DNA from: Clostridiales bacterium
Lineage (GTDB): Bacteria > Bacillota > Clostridia > Lachnospirales > Cellulosilyticaceae
NCBI GenBank assembly: GCA_019418225.1
Contig: DYCF01000001.1
Span: forward strand, 43,702-107,701
DNA length: 64,000 bases
Direction: 5' to 3'
The notes under the pieces are model-generated. The model was given only the letters and a program-made list of their open reading frames with translations, made no database searches and was not told the origin of the DNA. Position 1 is the first letter of the stretch. Every line of letters begins with the position of its first letter. Positions 1-8,860 of the stretch are shown one piece after another. The position numbers were made by a program, and so were the translations under genes.

Positions 1-1
1 T

Positions 2-1312
2 GAGGAGATTAACTTTGTAATGGGCGAGAAGGTAGATGATAGTTTTAGAGAAGGACGTACATTAAGTATGACTTTAGATACGGCCCAATTTGATTATCGC
101 AGCTTATTAACTAAATATGGTGAGACTGGGAAAAAAGCTGAAGAGATACAGAAGATGACGGACGATGAAGTTTTAGCTTTAAATCCTCAGTTAAAGTTAG
201 AGGCCCTCAAGAAGGATAAATACATACAGCTTGTAAATAATATTGAGCTTATTAGTGATATCGCCTTTGAAAAAGATGAAGAAGGAAAAATTAATCCAAG
301 TAGCTTGGTGGTAACAATCGCCAAAGGGATTAGTGGCAATAATAAAGTAGACAGGGTAAGGTTTAAATTGCCGGTTTATGTACCTATTGAAAATAGGCAA
401 CAGGGAAGTACTTTTATGACTATTGAAGGGCCGGCAGCAGAAGGTAGTAAGGTATTTCAGATTATATCTATTCGTAATCCAATTAATATTGTAACAGAGG
501 GGGCTTCATTGAAGGTAGGGTTGCAGAATCAATATGCTGGTAAGATTACAATTACTGAAGTCCAAAATGGTATGTTACAAAGAGGAGAAATCTTATTTAA
601 ACTTGGTGATGAATATCAAGGGGTTATGCTTAAGGGAAGTAGCATGGAAATGCATACAGAAGGCGGCATTAAAGGTGTGAGAGCCAGTACATCTGAAGAA
701 GATTGCTTCTTAGCATTGGTAACTCTTAAGGAAACGAAGGAAATTGGAAAGATTGAGATTGTTATGAATGAAGTAACAGTAGACCGCAGTGTGCCAGAAG
801 GCAAGATTGATTTAGAAATTGGTGGTACGGCGATTGATGCATATGGTAAAAGTATTGTTATTGAAGACTTCTTTAATATAACGACTCAAAATACAGAAGA
901 CATAGATTATAAAGGGCTAAGTAAAGAGACTTTGAGATTTATAATCGGTTCAATGAAAGCTTATAAGGGAAGTGAAGAAATCTTGATGGATATAGCACCC
1001 TATATTGAAGAACCGGGCTTTACAATGGTGCCTATACGTTATGTTGCGCAAGGATTTGGCTTAGCGGAACAAGATATTACTTATAATAAAGAACAAGGTA
1101 CAATTACGCTTTTTGCAGGTAATAGAATTATTCAGCTTACAAAAGGCAACAAACTTGCCATAGTAAATTCAGCACAAATAGAAATGCAGGTACCAGTTAT
1201 TATAAAAGAAGGTAGAACCTTTGTATCCGTAAGCGAAGTGGGCAAACTCCTTGGCGTAAAAGCCTCATGGAACAACACCACCAAAGAAGCAACCTTCCAA
1301 TACGGCGCTTAA
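2..1312 (+). CDS. Stalk-domain (copper amine oxidase-like) surface protein, 5' end missing
   Basis: The frame is open to the left edge, so the gene probably starts outside the window. The first internal ATG is at 20, with a poorly spaced AGGAG at 3-7, and the protein from there has no signal peptide. The last ~110 residues form a copper-amine-oxidase-like stalk unit (MVPIRYVAQGFGL, then VPVIIKEGRTFVSVSEVGKLLG and ASWNNTTKEA), the arrangement seen in many secreted clostridial wall proteins. The preceding ~300 residues look beta-rich and are not recognised. A strong bidirectional terminator follows. The stalk assignment is firm and the protein's role is unknown. A second stalk protein lies at 36.1-37.6 kb. 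Confidence 0.75.
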   Translation, partial: EEINFVMGEKVDDSFREGRTLSMTLDTAQFDYRSLLTKYGETGKKAEEIQKMTDDEVLALNPQLKLEALKKDKYIQLVNNIELISDIAFEKDEEGKINPSSLVVTIAKGISGNNKVDRVRFKLPVYVPIENRQQGSTFMTIEGPAAEGSKVFQIISIRNPINIVTEGASLKVGLQNQYAGKITITEVQNGMLQRGEILFKLGDEYQGVMLKGSSMEMHTEGGIKGVRASTSEEDCFLALVTLKETKEIGKIEIVMNEVTVDRSVPEGKIDLEIGGTAIDAYGKSIVIEDFFNITTQNTEDIDYKGLSKETLRFIIGSMKAYKGSEEILMDIAPYIEEPGFTMVPIRYVAQGFGLAEQDITYNKEQGTITLFAGNRIIQLTKGNKLAIVNSAQIEMQVPVIIKEGRTFVSVSEVGKLLGVKASWNNTTKEATFQYGA

Positions 1313-1320
1313 ATAATATA

Positions 1321-1359
1321 AAAAAACAGACGATATGAATATCATATCGTCTGTTTTTT
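1321..1359. terminator. Bidirectional intrinsic terminator
   Basis: A perfect 18-bp inverted repeat (1321-1338 with 1342-1359) has a 3-nt loop. An A-run on one side and a T-run on the other let it work on both strands. It ends the stalk-protein gene on the plus strand and probably also the minus-strand sugar transferase. Confidence 0.9.
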
Positions 1360-1360
1360 A

Positions 1361-1427
1361 GTTATAACATTAAAAATAGAGACCTGTCCCCAAGGTTATA
1401 ACATTAAAAATAGAGACCTGTCCCCAA
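1361..1427. repeat. Two tandem copies of a 33-nt repeat with core GAGACCTGTCCCCAA
   Basis: Two identical 33-nt copies (1361-1393 and 1395-1427) are separated by one base. They begin GTTATAACATTAAAAATA and end GAGACCTGTCCCCAA. A diverged third copy lies at 37804-37832, also intergenic. The second copy ends 3 nt before the stop codon of the minus-strand gene. The GGGGACAGGTCTC core resembles short dispersed intergenic repeats of the REP type, but no transposase is nearby. Confidence 0.8.
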
Positions 1428-1430
1428 TGT

Positions 1431-2882
1431 TTAGTAGGCGTTTTTGTTGATGAAGCCTTTGAAGATTGTTAGGATGATGATTTTGAGGTCTAGGCCGAAG
1501 GTCCAGTTTTCTATGTAGTAAAGATCGTGTTCGATGCGATCTTCTATAGAAGTATCTCCTCGGAGGCCGTTAACTTGTGCCCAACCTGTAATGCCGGGGC
1601 GTACTTGATGTTTGATCATATAACGTGGGATTTCTTCTTTGAATTTATCTACGAAGAAAGGTCGCTCTGGTCTAGGACCGATAACGGACATATCACCTTT
1701 AAGCACATTGAAGAATTGAGGGAGTTCATCAATACTTGTTTTGCGCATAAAGTTACCCCACCAAGTTTTACGAGGATCGTTCTTAGTGGTCCACTTATCC
1801 ATTTCTTCTTCATCTGTTTGAAGGCGCATGGAACGGAATTTGTACATATCAAAGTTCTTGCGATCTAGGCCTACACGTTCCTGCTTAAAGATAATAGGGC
1901 CTGGAGATGTGAGTTTGACCATAATTGCAGAGAAAACTAGGAGTGGACTTGTGAGTATGATGGCAAAGAGGGAAAAGACAACATCGAAACTTCTTTTGAG
2001 GAAGTTTTTAAATAAGTTATCCAGTGGGATGTGTCTTGTATCAATGATAGGTAAGCCATCTAAGTCATCAATGTAAGGTTTGGCTGGGACATATTTGTAG
2101 TAATAAGGTACAATATGTGTTTTGATACCAGCCTTTTCACAACAAGTAATGATATAGCCAAGTTGACCTGCATTATTTTCTTCAGTTGCAATCATCACAA
2201 GGTCGATATAGGTGTTTTCTAGTAACTCTGGAAGTTCCTCTAAGGTGCCAAGTATTTTGTGACCACAAAAAATTGGTTTTTTTGAAGGGGATACATTAGA
2301 GGATGTATTGATAGTTCCTGTAGAAGATGACATGGTAGTTTGTTCGGTATGTACAATTCCCACAATGCTATAACCCCAGAAGGCATGTGTTGCAAGTTTG
2401 TTAATGAGCTTAGCAGATGTCTCTGTAGTACCTACGATGAGGCAATGCTTAAGGTTATAGCCCTTTTTACGATATTTGCGCAGTAAAAAGCGTACACAGC
2501 TTCGGCAAGCAATCGTTAAAAGGCAGTTGTACATAAAGAAGTAAATTAAGACGTATCTTGCGAAGTTAGCTTCTTTGAACATATAAAGAAAGGCTACAAG
2601 GACAAGAACACCTACGGTATTGGAACCGATGATTTTAGTTGCTTCTTGGGTAACAGATTTGATACGTTTAGAAGTATATAAATCAAGCCAGCTGTAGAGT
2701 AGCAAGTAGACTGGAATCGTTGCAACGATGAAAGGCAGAGATTCTGCAAAGGTTACGGTAATGGTACCATCATCCATGATATAAAATCTGGTGAGGTATG
2801 CTCCTAAAAAGGAGATGAATATAATGACAATGTCCAAGAAGACTTGGAATCCATTGAAGTATTTCTGATTTTCCCGAATCAT
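1431..2882 (-). CDS. Polyprenyl-phosphate sugar-1-phosphate transferase (glycan initiation)
   Basis: This 483-residue polytopic protein belongs to the exopolysaccharide polyprenyl glycosylphosphotransferase family (WcaJ/WbaP/CpsE type). These enzymes transfer a hexose-1-phosphate from a UDP-sugar to undecaprenyl phosphate and so start glycan assembly at the inner membrane face. The N-terminal ~130 residues contain about four membrane segments. A Rossmann-like central region follows (LIVGTTETSAKLI). The catalytic bacterial sugar transferase domain fills the last ~200 residues (KRSFDVVFSLFAIILTSPLL, FKQERVGLDRKNFDMYKFRSM region, RPGITGWAQVNGLRGDTS). The start has AGGAGGAA 5-6 nt upstream. It is divergent from the ligase-like gene and probably initiates one or both glycans encoded here. 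Which sugar it transfers cannot be read from the sequence. Confidence 0.9.
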   Translation of the reverse strand: MIRENQKYFNGFQVFLDIVIIFISFLGAYLTRFYIMDDGTITVTFAESLPFIVATIPVYLLLYSWLDLYTSKRIKSVTQEATKIIGSNTVGVLVLVAFLYMFKEANFARYVLIYFFMYNCLLTIACRSCVRFLLRKYRKKGYNLKHCLIVGTTETSAKLINKLATHAFWGYSIVGIVHTEQTTMSSSTGTINTSSNVSPSKKPIFCGHKILGTLEELPELLENTYIDLVMIATEENNAGQLGYIITCCEKAGIKTHIVPYYYKYVPAKPYIDDLDGLPIIDTRHIPLDNLFKNFLKRSFDVVFSLFAIILTSPLLVFSAIMVKLTSPGPIIFKQERVGLDRKNFDMYKFRSMRLQTDEEEMDKWTTKNDPRKTWWGNFMRKTSIDELPQFFNVLKGDMSVIGPRPERPFFVDKFKEEIPRYMIKHQVRPGITGWAQVNGLRGDTSIEDRIEHDLYYIENWTFGLDLKIIILTIFKGFINKNAY

Positions 2883-2914
2883 TTCGTTCCTCCTAAGAAT
2901 AAAAAGATATAAGT

Positions 2915-2920
2915 ATTATA
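2915..2920 (-). promoter_or_regulatory. -10 element (TATAAT) for the sugar transferase gene
   Basis: A consensus TATAAT on the minus strand lies 33 nt upstream of the start codon. The best -35 candidate (TTGTCC, plus-strand 2940-2945) has a long 19-nt spacer, so only the -10 element is well supported. Confidence 0.5.
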
Positions 2921-3019
2921 ACATAGATGAACAAGAGAGGGACAATAGTATAAAATGGGGAAAATATTGTCTTTCCTTAAAAAGGAATGGCTAATTTTAT
3001 AGAATATACAGTAAAAGAA

Positions 3020-3028
3020 TGTTATACT
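3020..3028 (+). promoter_or_regulatory. Extended -10 promoter (TGTTATACT)
   Basis: A TG-N-TATACT extended -10 lies 37 nt upstream of the chosen ATG of the O-antigen-ligase-like gene. No good -35 is visible, which is usual for extended -10 promoters. Confidence 0.45.
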
Positions 3029-3064
3029 AGGAATAAATATGTTAAGGAGTTGAGGTGTTATTTT

Positions 3065-5008
3065 ATGGCGGAAAATCAAACGCTAAGTAGGCAGCAAAGC
3101 AAACAAGAGAAGCTAGAAAAAAGAAACTTACTTATAAATAGAATCATGTTAATCCCACTTATTGTAGTTTTAGGCATTATCCCACTTATTGTGAGGCTGC
3201 AAATTACTACACCTGATGTAGATGTAGCTATTGCAATGGGAACAAGTAAGTTTGCAGATTTCTTCTCTAGCTATAAGGCAAGCTTCATTATATTAACGGC
3301 TGTTGCTATGTTAGTCGTGCTGTTCTTAGTGGCACAGAAAGAGATGTTTAAAGTAGATAAGACAACAATTACATATATGATATGTAGTGGGTTATTCATA
3401 ATTACAAGTTTGGCAGCAACTGTGATGAGTCAGTACGGCTCAGCTGCATGGTGGGGAATACCAGATCGATGCGAAGGTATGGTAGTCACAGCTTGTTACA
3501 TTTTAATTTTAATGTATGCACTGATGGTATTTAGAAAATACGATAGCTATAAGTATATCATTTTAGCACTTGCAGTAGTTGTTGCTGTGAATGCATTCTT
3601 TGGTTATTTCCAATACGTAGGAAAAGACCTTATTGTTAATAATCAGTTCGTTCAAAATTTAGTTATTTCTAAGACTGACCAAGCAAGTATCAATGGTTTA
3701 TCAGGATTGATTGACAAAGGAACAATTTACGGTACAATGTTCCACTATAACTACGTAGGTTCATTTGCAGCAATGATGGTACCGCTTTTTGTAACGCTTA
3801 CATTGTTCTTAAAAGGTAAGAAAAATAAAATTTTCTGCGGCATTGTAAGTTTACTAGCTGTTTTCTTATTGTTTGGTAGTACATCAAGAGCGGGTCTTAT
3901 TGGTTTTGGTGTAGCACTTGTATTTGGAATCATTATTTTTGCAAGAAAGATGATGAGAAAATGGAAGATTGTTGTACCTGTTATTTTAGCGGCAATCGTT
4001 GTGGTATTTGGATTTAATGCAGCTACAAATGGTCAAATCTTTAGCAGAATACCAACACTTGTAAATGATATTACAAGCTTATTTAGTGGTGCAGATACAG
4101 ATTTTGACTACAAAGATCATATTCCTGTACGAAATGTGATTATAGAAAATGGTACAGCGACACTTGAAACACAAGATGATGCTTTAACATTTAAAGCAGA
4201 AAGTGATGGGGTAGCAACATATGATAAATCAGGAAATCCTGTAGCTTATACAGTGGCTAATGGCACTTATACAACAACAGATTCTAGATTTAGCAATATC
4301 TCATATGTGATGGGACAAACAGAATTATTAAAAGAAAATGAAGTATCAGTACCAATTGTTCGCGTAACAGTAAATGGCATTGAAGCTTTCTTATTTAAAG
4401 TAGATCCTACTGAAGGACTTTATGCAATCAATGATATTGCAGAACAAAAGATTGAAATCAAAGATGCACCATATGTAGGTTTCAAAGGTAAAGAAAAATT
4501 AGGCTCTGCCAGAGGATATATTTGGTCTAGAAGTATTCCAATGTTAAAAGATACATGGCTTATTGGAAATGGTCCAGATACATTTGCTTTAGCATTTCCA
4601 CAACAAGATATCTTAGCTAAATGGTGGGCATACAATACACCAAATATGATTATTGATAAACCTCATAATTTATATTTACAATTTGCACTTAATAATGGAG
4701 GGCTTGCACTGCTTGCATTCCTCGTATTAGTAGGCACATATGTTGTAAGCTGCTTTAAGCTTTATGCATTTAGAGGATTCTATGAAAATAAAGAAATTAT
4801 AGGAATTGCAACATTCCTAGCAGTAATGGGTTACTTAGGCGCTGGATTCTTCAATGACTCTGTTGTTTCAGTCGCACCTATTTTCTGGGCATTACTTGGA
4901 GTTGGTATGGCAATTAACTATATGATTAATAAAGAGAGAATGGAAATTGAGCGAAGAGTAGCTCATGCTACAATTGATATGAAAACTAGGAAACATCTAG
5001 CTAAATAA
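3065..5008 (+). CDS. O-antigen ligase/polymerase-like membrane protein (Wzy_C family)
   Basis: This 647-residue protein has about ten or more hydrophobic segments and a large extracytoplasmic region (about residues 350-520). The conserved block after that loop (SARGYIWSRS, LIGNGPDTFALAFPQ, DKPHNLYLQFALNNGGLALLAFL) is typical of the O-antigen ligase/Wzy_C superfamily, which joins or polymerises lipid-linked glycans on the outer membrane face. In Gram-positives such proteins polymerise repeat units or ligate glycans to proteins, and the sequence does not decide between these. I chose ATG 3065 because GAGGTG sits 7 nt upstream. An earlier in-frame ATG at 2987 has no ribosome binding site. A 14-bp inverted repeat overlaps its stop codon. 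Confidence 0.85.
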   Translation: MAENQTLSRQQSKQEKLEKRNLLINRIMLIPLIVVLGIIPLIVRLQITTPDVDVAIAMGTSKFADFFSSYKASFIILTAVAMLVVLFLVAQKEMFKVDKTTITYMICSGLFIITSLAATVMSQYGSAAWWGIPDRCEGMVVTACYILILMYALMVFRKYDSYKYIILALAVVVAVNAFFGYFQYVGKDLIVNNQFVQNLVISKTDQASINGLSGLIDKGTIYGTMFHYNYVGSFAAMMVPLFVTLTLFLKGKKNKIFCGIVSLLAVFLLFGSTSRAGLIGFGVALVFGIIIFARKMMRKWKIVVPVILAAIVVVFGFNAATNGQIFSRIPTLVNDITSLFSGADTDFDYKDHIPVRNVIIENGTATLETQDDALTFKAESDGVATYDKSGNPVAYTVANGTYTTTDSRFSNISYVMGQTELLKENEVSVPIVRVTVNGIEAFLFKVDPTEGLYAINDIAEQKIEIKDAPYVGFKGKEKLGSARGYIWSRSIPMLKDTWLIGNGPDTFALAFPQQDILAKWWAYNTPNMIIDKPHNLYLQFALNNGGLALLAFLVLVGTYVVSCFKLYAFRGFYENKEIIGIATFLAVMGYLGAGFFNDSVVSVAPIFWALLGVGMAINYMINKERMEIERRVAHATIDMKTRKHLAK

Positions 5009-5021
5009 GCTAGATGTTTCC
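4989..5021. terminator. 14-bp inverted repeat overlapping a stop codon, possible terminator
   Basis: GGAAACATCTAGCT (4989-5002) pairs perfectly with 5008-5021 around a 5-nt loop that contains the TAA stop. No T-run follows, so its termination function is uncertain. It is the only strong structure before the rmlA1 operon. Confidence 0.5.
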
Positions 5022-5207
5022 TATGCAGAAAGATGGATGCATTTTGCCTAAGGTTATATGAAGTATTAGGTATAAATGCTTCTATCTTTATGTATAGGAA
5101 AATGGCTAGGGACTGTTATCTTATGCAGTTAAAAAAGATAGATACAAGTGAGAGAACATAGCATATACAGAGAGGTTATGAATAAATAATAAGGAGAGAA
5201 AGAGGGC

Positions 5208-6068
5208 ATGAAAGGAATTATTTTAGCTGGTGGCTCAGGCACCAGATTATATCCGATTACAAAAGCGGTATCAAAACAAATTTTACCGATTTATGATAAG
5301 CCAATGATTTATTATCCTCTTTCAACATTAATGTTAGCGGGAATTAGGGAAGTATTAATTATTTCTACTAGCAGGGATGTACCAGTATTTCAAGAGCTTT
5401 TAGGTGATGGCAGTCAGTTAGGGATGCAAATAGAATATGCTGTTCAAGAAGCACCAAGAGGGCTAGCGGAGGCATTCATTATTGGAGAAAGCTTTATTGG
5501 CAGTGATCATGTAGCGTTAGTATTAGGAGACAATGTCTTCTATGGACAAGGCTTTAGTGGTATACTTCAAGAAGCAGTACAACTTAAGGAAGGTGCCATT
5601 ATATTTGGTCATTATGTAAAAAGACCAGAAGCATTTGGTGTTGTTGAATTTGATCACAGAGGTCAGGTGCTTTCTATAGAAGAAAAACCTGAAAAACCAA
5701 AATCACAATATGCTGTACCAGGTCTTTATTTTTACGATAATGAAGTCATTCGTTTGGCAAAAGAGGTAAAACCCTCTGCAAGGGGTGAATTAGAGATTAC
5801 TGATTTACACAAAGCATATCTTAAAGAAAATAAATTACAAGTTAAGCTTTTTGGGCGTGGTATGGCGTGGCTGGATACAGGGACTTGCGAAGGATTAGCT
5901 GAAGCCTCTAACTTTGTACAGGCTATTCAGAAACGACAAGGGCTTTATGTGGCTTGTATTGAAGAAATTGCCTATAGACAAGGCTGGATTAGTAAGGAAC
6001 AGTTAGTAACGTTAGGTAAACAACTAGAAAAGACAGAGTATGGCATATATTTATTAAGCCTTATATAA
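5208..6068 (+). CDS. rmlA: Glucose-1-phosphate thymidylyltransferase, copy 1
   Basis: This 286-residue RmlA makes dTDP-glucose from dTTP and glucose-1-phosphate, the first step of dTDP-L-rhamnose synthesis. It shows the N-terminal nucleotide-binding signature GGSGTRLYPIT, the KQILPIYDKPMIYYPL block, LVLGDNVFYG and the C-terminal GRGMAWLDTGT. The start has AAGGAGAG upstream. It opens cassette 1, followed after a 17-bp tandem repeat by rmlB1. A second rmlA (copy 2, 17.2 kb) is closely similar but clearly diverged. Copy 1 ends about 6 residues earlier with a different tail. Confidence 0.95.
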   Translation: MKGIILAGGSGTRLYPITKAVSKQILPIYDKPMIYYPLSTLMLAGIREVLIISTSRDVPVFQELLGDGSQLGMQIEYAVQEAPRGLAEAFIIGESFIGSDHVALVLGDNVFYGQGFSGILQEAVQLKEGAIIFGHYVKRPEAFGVVEFDHRGQVLSIEEKPEKPKSQYAVPGLYFYDNEVIRLAKEVKPSARGELEITDLHKAYLKENKLQVKLFGRGMAWLDTGTCEGLAEASNFVQAIQKRQGLYVACIEEIAYRQGWISKEQLVTLGKQLEKTEYGIYLLSLI

Positions 6069-6080
6069 AAGGTATAAATG

Positions 6081-6182
6081 ATATAGAAAGATATTTAATA
6101 TAGAAAGATAGTTAATATAGAAAGATTATTTATATATAAGGATTATTTATATATAAGGATTATTTATATAGAAAGATGTTAA
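6081..6182. repeat. Six tandem copies of a 17-bp repeat between rmlA1 and rmlB1
   Basis: Units begin at 6081, 6098, 6115, 6132, 6149 and 6166, each 17 bp with consensus ATATARAARGATTATTT. The fourth and fifth units are identical. The array is AT-rich, contains in-frame stops and lies inside the operon. It may vary in copy number. Confidence 0.9.
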
Positions 6183-6246
6183 TATATCAATATAAAAATA
6201 TATATTCCATAGACAACAAGAAATAAGGCAGCTAGAGGAGGAGAAT

Positions 6247-7224
6247 ATGAGAAATATACTAGTAACTGGTGGAGCCGGATTCATTGGTAGTAACTTCATT
6301 ACATACATGAAGCAGCACTACGATTATAATATTATTAACTTAGATTGTTTGACTTATGCAGGTAATTTAGAGAACTTAAAGGAAGTTCAAGACGCGCCGA
6401 AATATACTTTTATAAAAGGCGATATAACAGATAGAGAATTAGTAGAAAGCCTTTTTGAAAAGTATGATATAGATGTTGTAGTGAATTTTGCAGCAGAGTC
6501 ACATGTGGATCGCAGTATAGAAGACCCTGCTATATTTTTAAAGACGAATATACTGGGGACACAAACATTACTTGAAGCAGCGAAACGTCATTGGAAAGTT
6601 AATCCAGAAGATAAATATTGTAGGCTGTTTAAAGTAAACAAGAAGTTTATCCAGATTTCAACGGATGAGGTATATGGCACGCTTGGGGCAGAAGGCATGT
6701 TTACAGAGGAGACACCTTTAGCACCTAATAGTCCATATTCAGCCTCTAAGGCAAGTGCGGACTTAATGGTTCGTGCATATTATGAAACTTATGGTATGCC
6801 AGTGAATATTACAAGATGTTCAAATAATTATGGACCATGTCAGCATAATGAAAAATTGATGCCTCTTATTATCTCAAACTGTAAAAATAATCAAAAAATT
6901 CCTGTATATGGCGATGGCAAGCAGGTGAGAGACTGGTTATATGTAGAAGACCACTGTAGTGCCATAGCTGAAGTAATGCATAAGGGTAAAGTAGGTGAAG
7001 TTTATAATATCGGCGGGAATAACGAACGTCAGAATATAGAAATCGTTAAAGAGATACTTAAACTACTTCATAAGGATGAATCACTTATAGAATATGTAAA
7101 AGATAGACCTGGACATGATAGACGTTATGCTATTGATAATACTAAGATTACAACTCAGTTAGGGTGGATACCTAAGCATAGTTTTGAAGAAGGTTTAAAG
7201 AAAACAGTTGCATGGTATATGTAA
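6247..7224 (+). CDS. rmlB: dTDP-glucose 4,6-dehydratase, copy 1
   Basis: This extended SDR enzyme converts dTDP-glucose to dTDP-4-keto-6-deoxyglucose. The NAD-binding GGAGFIGSNF lies at the N-terminus. The family blocks FAAESHVDRSIEDP and STDEVYGTLG are present, as is the YSASK catalytic Tyr/Lys motif. At 325 residues it is about 27 shorter than the second copy and ends right after the TVAWYM helix, so the C-terminal helix present in copy 2 is missing. The catalytic core is complete. AGGAGG-like bases precede the ATG. Confidence 0.93.
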   Translation: MRNILVTGGAGFIGSNFITYMKQHYDYNIINLDCLTYAGNLENLKEVQDAPKYTFIKGDITDRELVESLFEKYDIDVVVNFAAESHVDRSIEDPAIFLKTNILGTQTLLEAAKRHWKVNPEDKYCRLFKVNKKFIQISTDEVYGTLGAEGMFTEETPLAPNSPYSASKASADLMVRAYYETYGMPVNITRCSNNYGPCQHNEKLMPLIISNCKNNQKIPVYGDGKQVRDWLYVEDHCSAIAEVMHKGKVGEVYNIGGNNERQNIEIVKEILKLLHKDESLIEYVKDRPGHDRRYAIDNTKITTQLGWIPKHSFEEGLKKTVAWYM

Positions 7225-7295
7225 ACATAGGCATACCTCTTCAAATATAAGTATGCATAAGCAAGGAAATAGGTGGCTAGAAGGAGCATTCAGAG

Positions 7296-8072
7296 ATGAA
7301 ACAGAATATCAAGAACTTCTTGAAGTATAAAGATTTATTAATAGAACTTATTATCAAAGATATTAAGCTGAAATATAAGAATTCTATTTTAGGTATATTG
7401 TGGAGTATGTTAGATCCGCTGCTCACAATGATTGTGTTAACTATTGTATTTGGCGCAATTTTTAAAAGAGATATTCCAAACTTCCCTGTCTACGTGTTAA
7501 TAGGAAGATTGGTTTATTCTTTCTTTTCACAAAGTACAACAGGTGCGATGGAAGCAGTCTTATCTAATAAACAGTTAATCAAAAAGATTTATGTACCTAA
7601 GTACTTCTTTCCATTAGCAAAAGTATGTTCTACATTTATTACATTTGTCATTTCATTTATTCCATTAATAATTGTCATGCTGATTACAAAAGTACCATTC
7701 CATAAAGTGAATGTGCTAATAATTTTCCCACTTATTTATTTACTAGCGATTAGTTTAGGCATTGGACTTATACTATGTACGATACGTGTATTTTTTGGCG
7801 ATATAAAACATTTATATTCTGTGCTTTTATTAATGTTAATGTATATGACACCAATATTCTATCCTGCAGATATTATTGCAGAGCAATTTGTAGGTTTTAT
7901 TAAACTCAATCCATTATTTACATTAGTAAATATGTTTAGAGATGTGCTCATGTACAATACAGTGCCAAGCCTAGAAAGTCATTTAACTTGTGCTATTTAT
8001 TCAGTAGTTTATATGGCTATTGGTTTTGTAACATTTTATAAAGTACAAGATAAATTTATACTTCATATATAG
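7296..8072 (+). CDS. tagG: ABC-2 polysaccharide/teichoic acid exporter permease, cassette 1
   Basis: This 258-residue, six-segment ABC-2 permease begins with the typical IKDIKLKYKNSILGILWSML motif of the Wzm/TagG family. It forms the membrane half of an exporter that moves a lipid-linked polymer across the cytoplasmic membrane. The ATPase gene follows after 14 nt. The teichoic-acid genes that come next (tagF-like, tagD) favour a TagGH assignment. It is clearly shorter than the permease of cassette 2 and lacks that protein's N-terminal extracytoplasmic domain. Confidence 0.88.
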   Translation: MKQNIKNFLKYKDLLIELIIKDIKLKYKNSILGILWSMLDPLLTMIVLTIVFGAIFKRDIPNFPVYVLIGRLVYSFFSQSTTGAMEAVLSNKQLIKKIYVPKYFFPLAKVCSTFITFVISFIPLIIVMLITKVPFHKVNVLIIFPLIYLLAISLGIGLILCTIRVFFGDIKHLYSVLLLMLMYMTPIFYPADIIAEQFVGFIKLNPLFTLVNMFRDVLMYNTVPSLESHLTCAIYSVVYMAIGFVTFYKVQDKFILHI

Positions 8073-8086
8073 TTAGGAGAAAGCAT

Positions 8087-8821
8087 ATGGAGAAACAAAT
8101 TGCAATTAAAGTAGAAAATGTAGGCATGACCTTTAGAATTGTGAATAATAAAACACGTTCAATTAAGAACTACTTAATTCAACGTATTAAAAAGAAAATT
8201 AGCTATAAAGAATTTAAAGCCTTACAAGATGTAAACTTTGAAGTTTATAAGGGCGAGGTAGTAGGCTTAGTAGGACTTAATGGTGCAGGTAAAAGTACAT
8301 TATTTAAAATCATAGCAGGTGTACTTAAACCAACTACAGGAACGGTGATTAAACATGGTTCAGTGGCACCACTTATTGAGCTGGGAGCAGGATTTAATGG
8401 GGAACTCTCAGGTATAGAAAATATTTATTTAAATGGATTACTACTAGGATATAGCAAAAAGTTTATCAAAGAAAAGATGGATGAGATTATAGCATTTGCA
8501 GATATTGGGGACTTCATTTACAATCCCGTAAATAATTACTCATCAGGGATGAAAGCAAGACTTGGTTTTGCCATAGCAACTGTTGTGCAACCTGATATTT
8601 TAATAGTAGATGAAGTATTATCGGTGGGAGATTATAAGTTTAGAGAAAAATGTGAAGCTAGAATTAATGAGATGATAAAAGGTGGTACCACTGTACTGAT
8701 TGTATCTCACTCAGACTCCTTAATTAAAAAGATATGTACTAAGGTCGTTTGGTTAGAAAAAGGTCAGGTCAAAGAGATTGGTAACCCTAAAGAGATTTTA
8801 GCGAAGTATAGTCAGAAATAA
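8087..8821 (+). CDS. tagH: ABC polysaccharide/teichoic acid exporter ATPase, cassette 1
   Basis: This 244-residue nucleotide-binding subunit has Walker A GLNGAGKST (residues 63-71), the signature YSSGMKARL and Walker B DILIVDEVLSVGD. It stops soon after the NBD (VWLEKGQVKEIG), so unlike the second Wzt it has no C-terminal carbohydrate-binding domain. It should therefore not need a chain-end cap for export. The start has TTAGGAGAA upstream and the gene follows the permease closely. Confidence 0.9.
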   Translation: MEKQIAIKVENVGMTFRIVNNKTRSIKNYLIQRIKKKISYKEFKALQDVNFEVYKGEVVGLVGLNGAGKSTLFKIIAGVLKPTTGTVIKHGSVAPLIELGAGFNGELSGIENIYLNGLLLGYSKKFIKEKMDEIIAFADIGDFIYNPVNNYSSGMKARLGFAIATVVQPDILIVDEVLSVGDYKFREKCEARINEMIKGGTTVLIVSHSDSLIKKICTKVVWLEKGQVKEIGNPKEILAKYSQK

Positions 8822-8860
8822 TTAGGAAATATGTTAGTTTGAATATAGAAGGAGTTAGAA

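Noticed and set aside
1527..2076. Plus-strand ORFs opposite the sugar transferase
   Set aside because: Shadows of a well-supported minus-strand gene with full family motifs.
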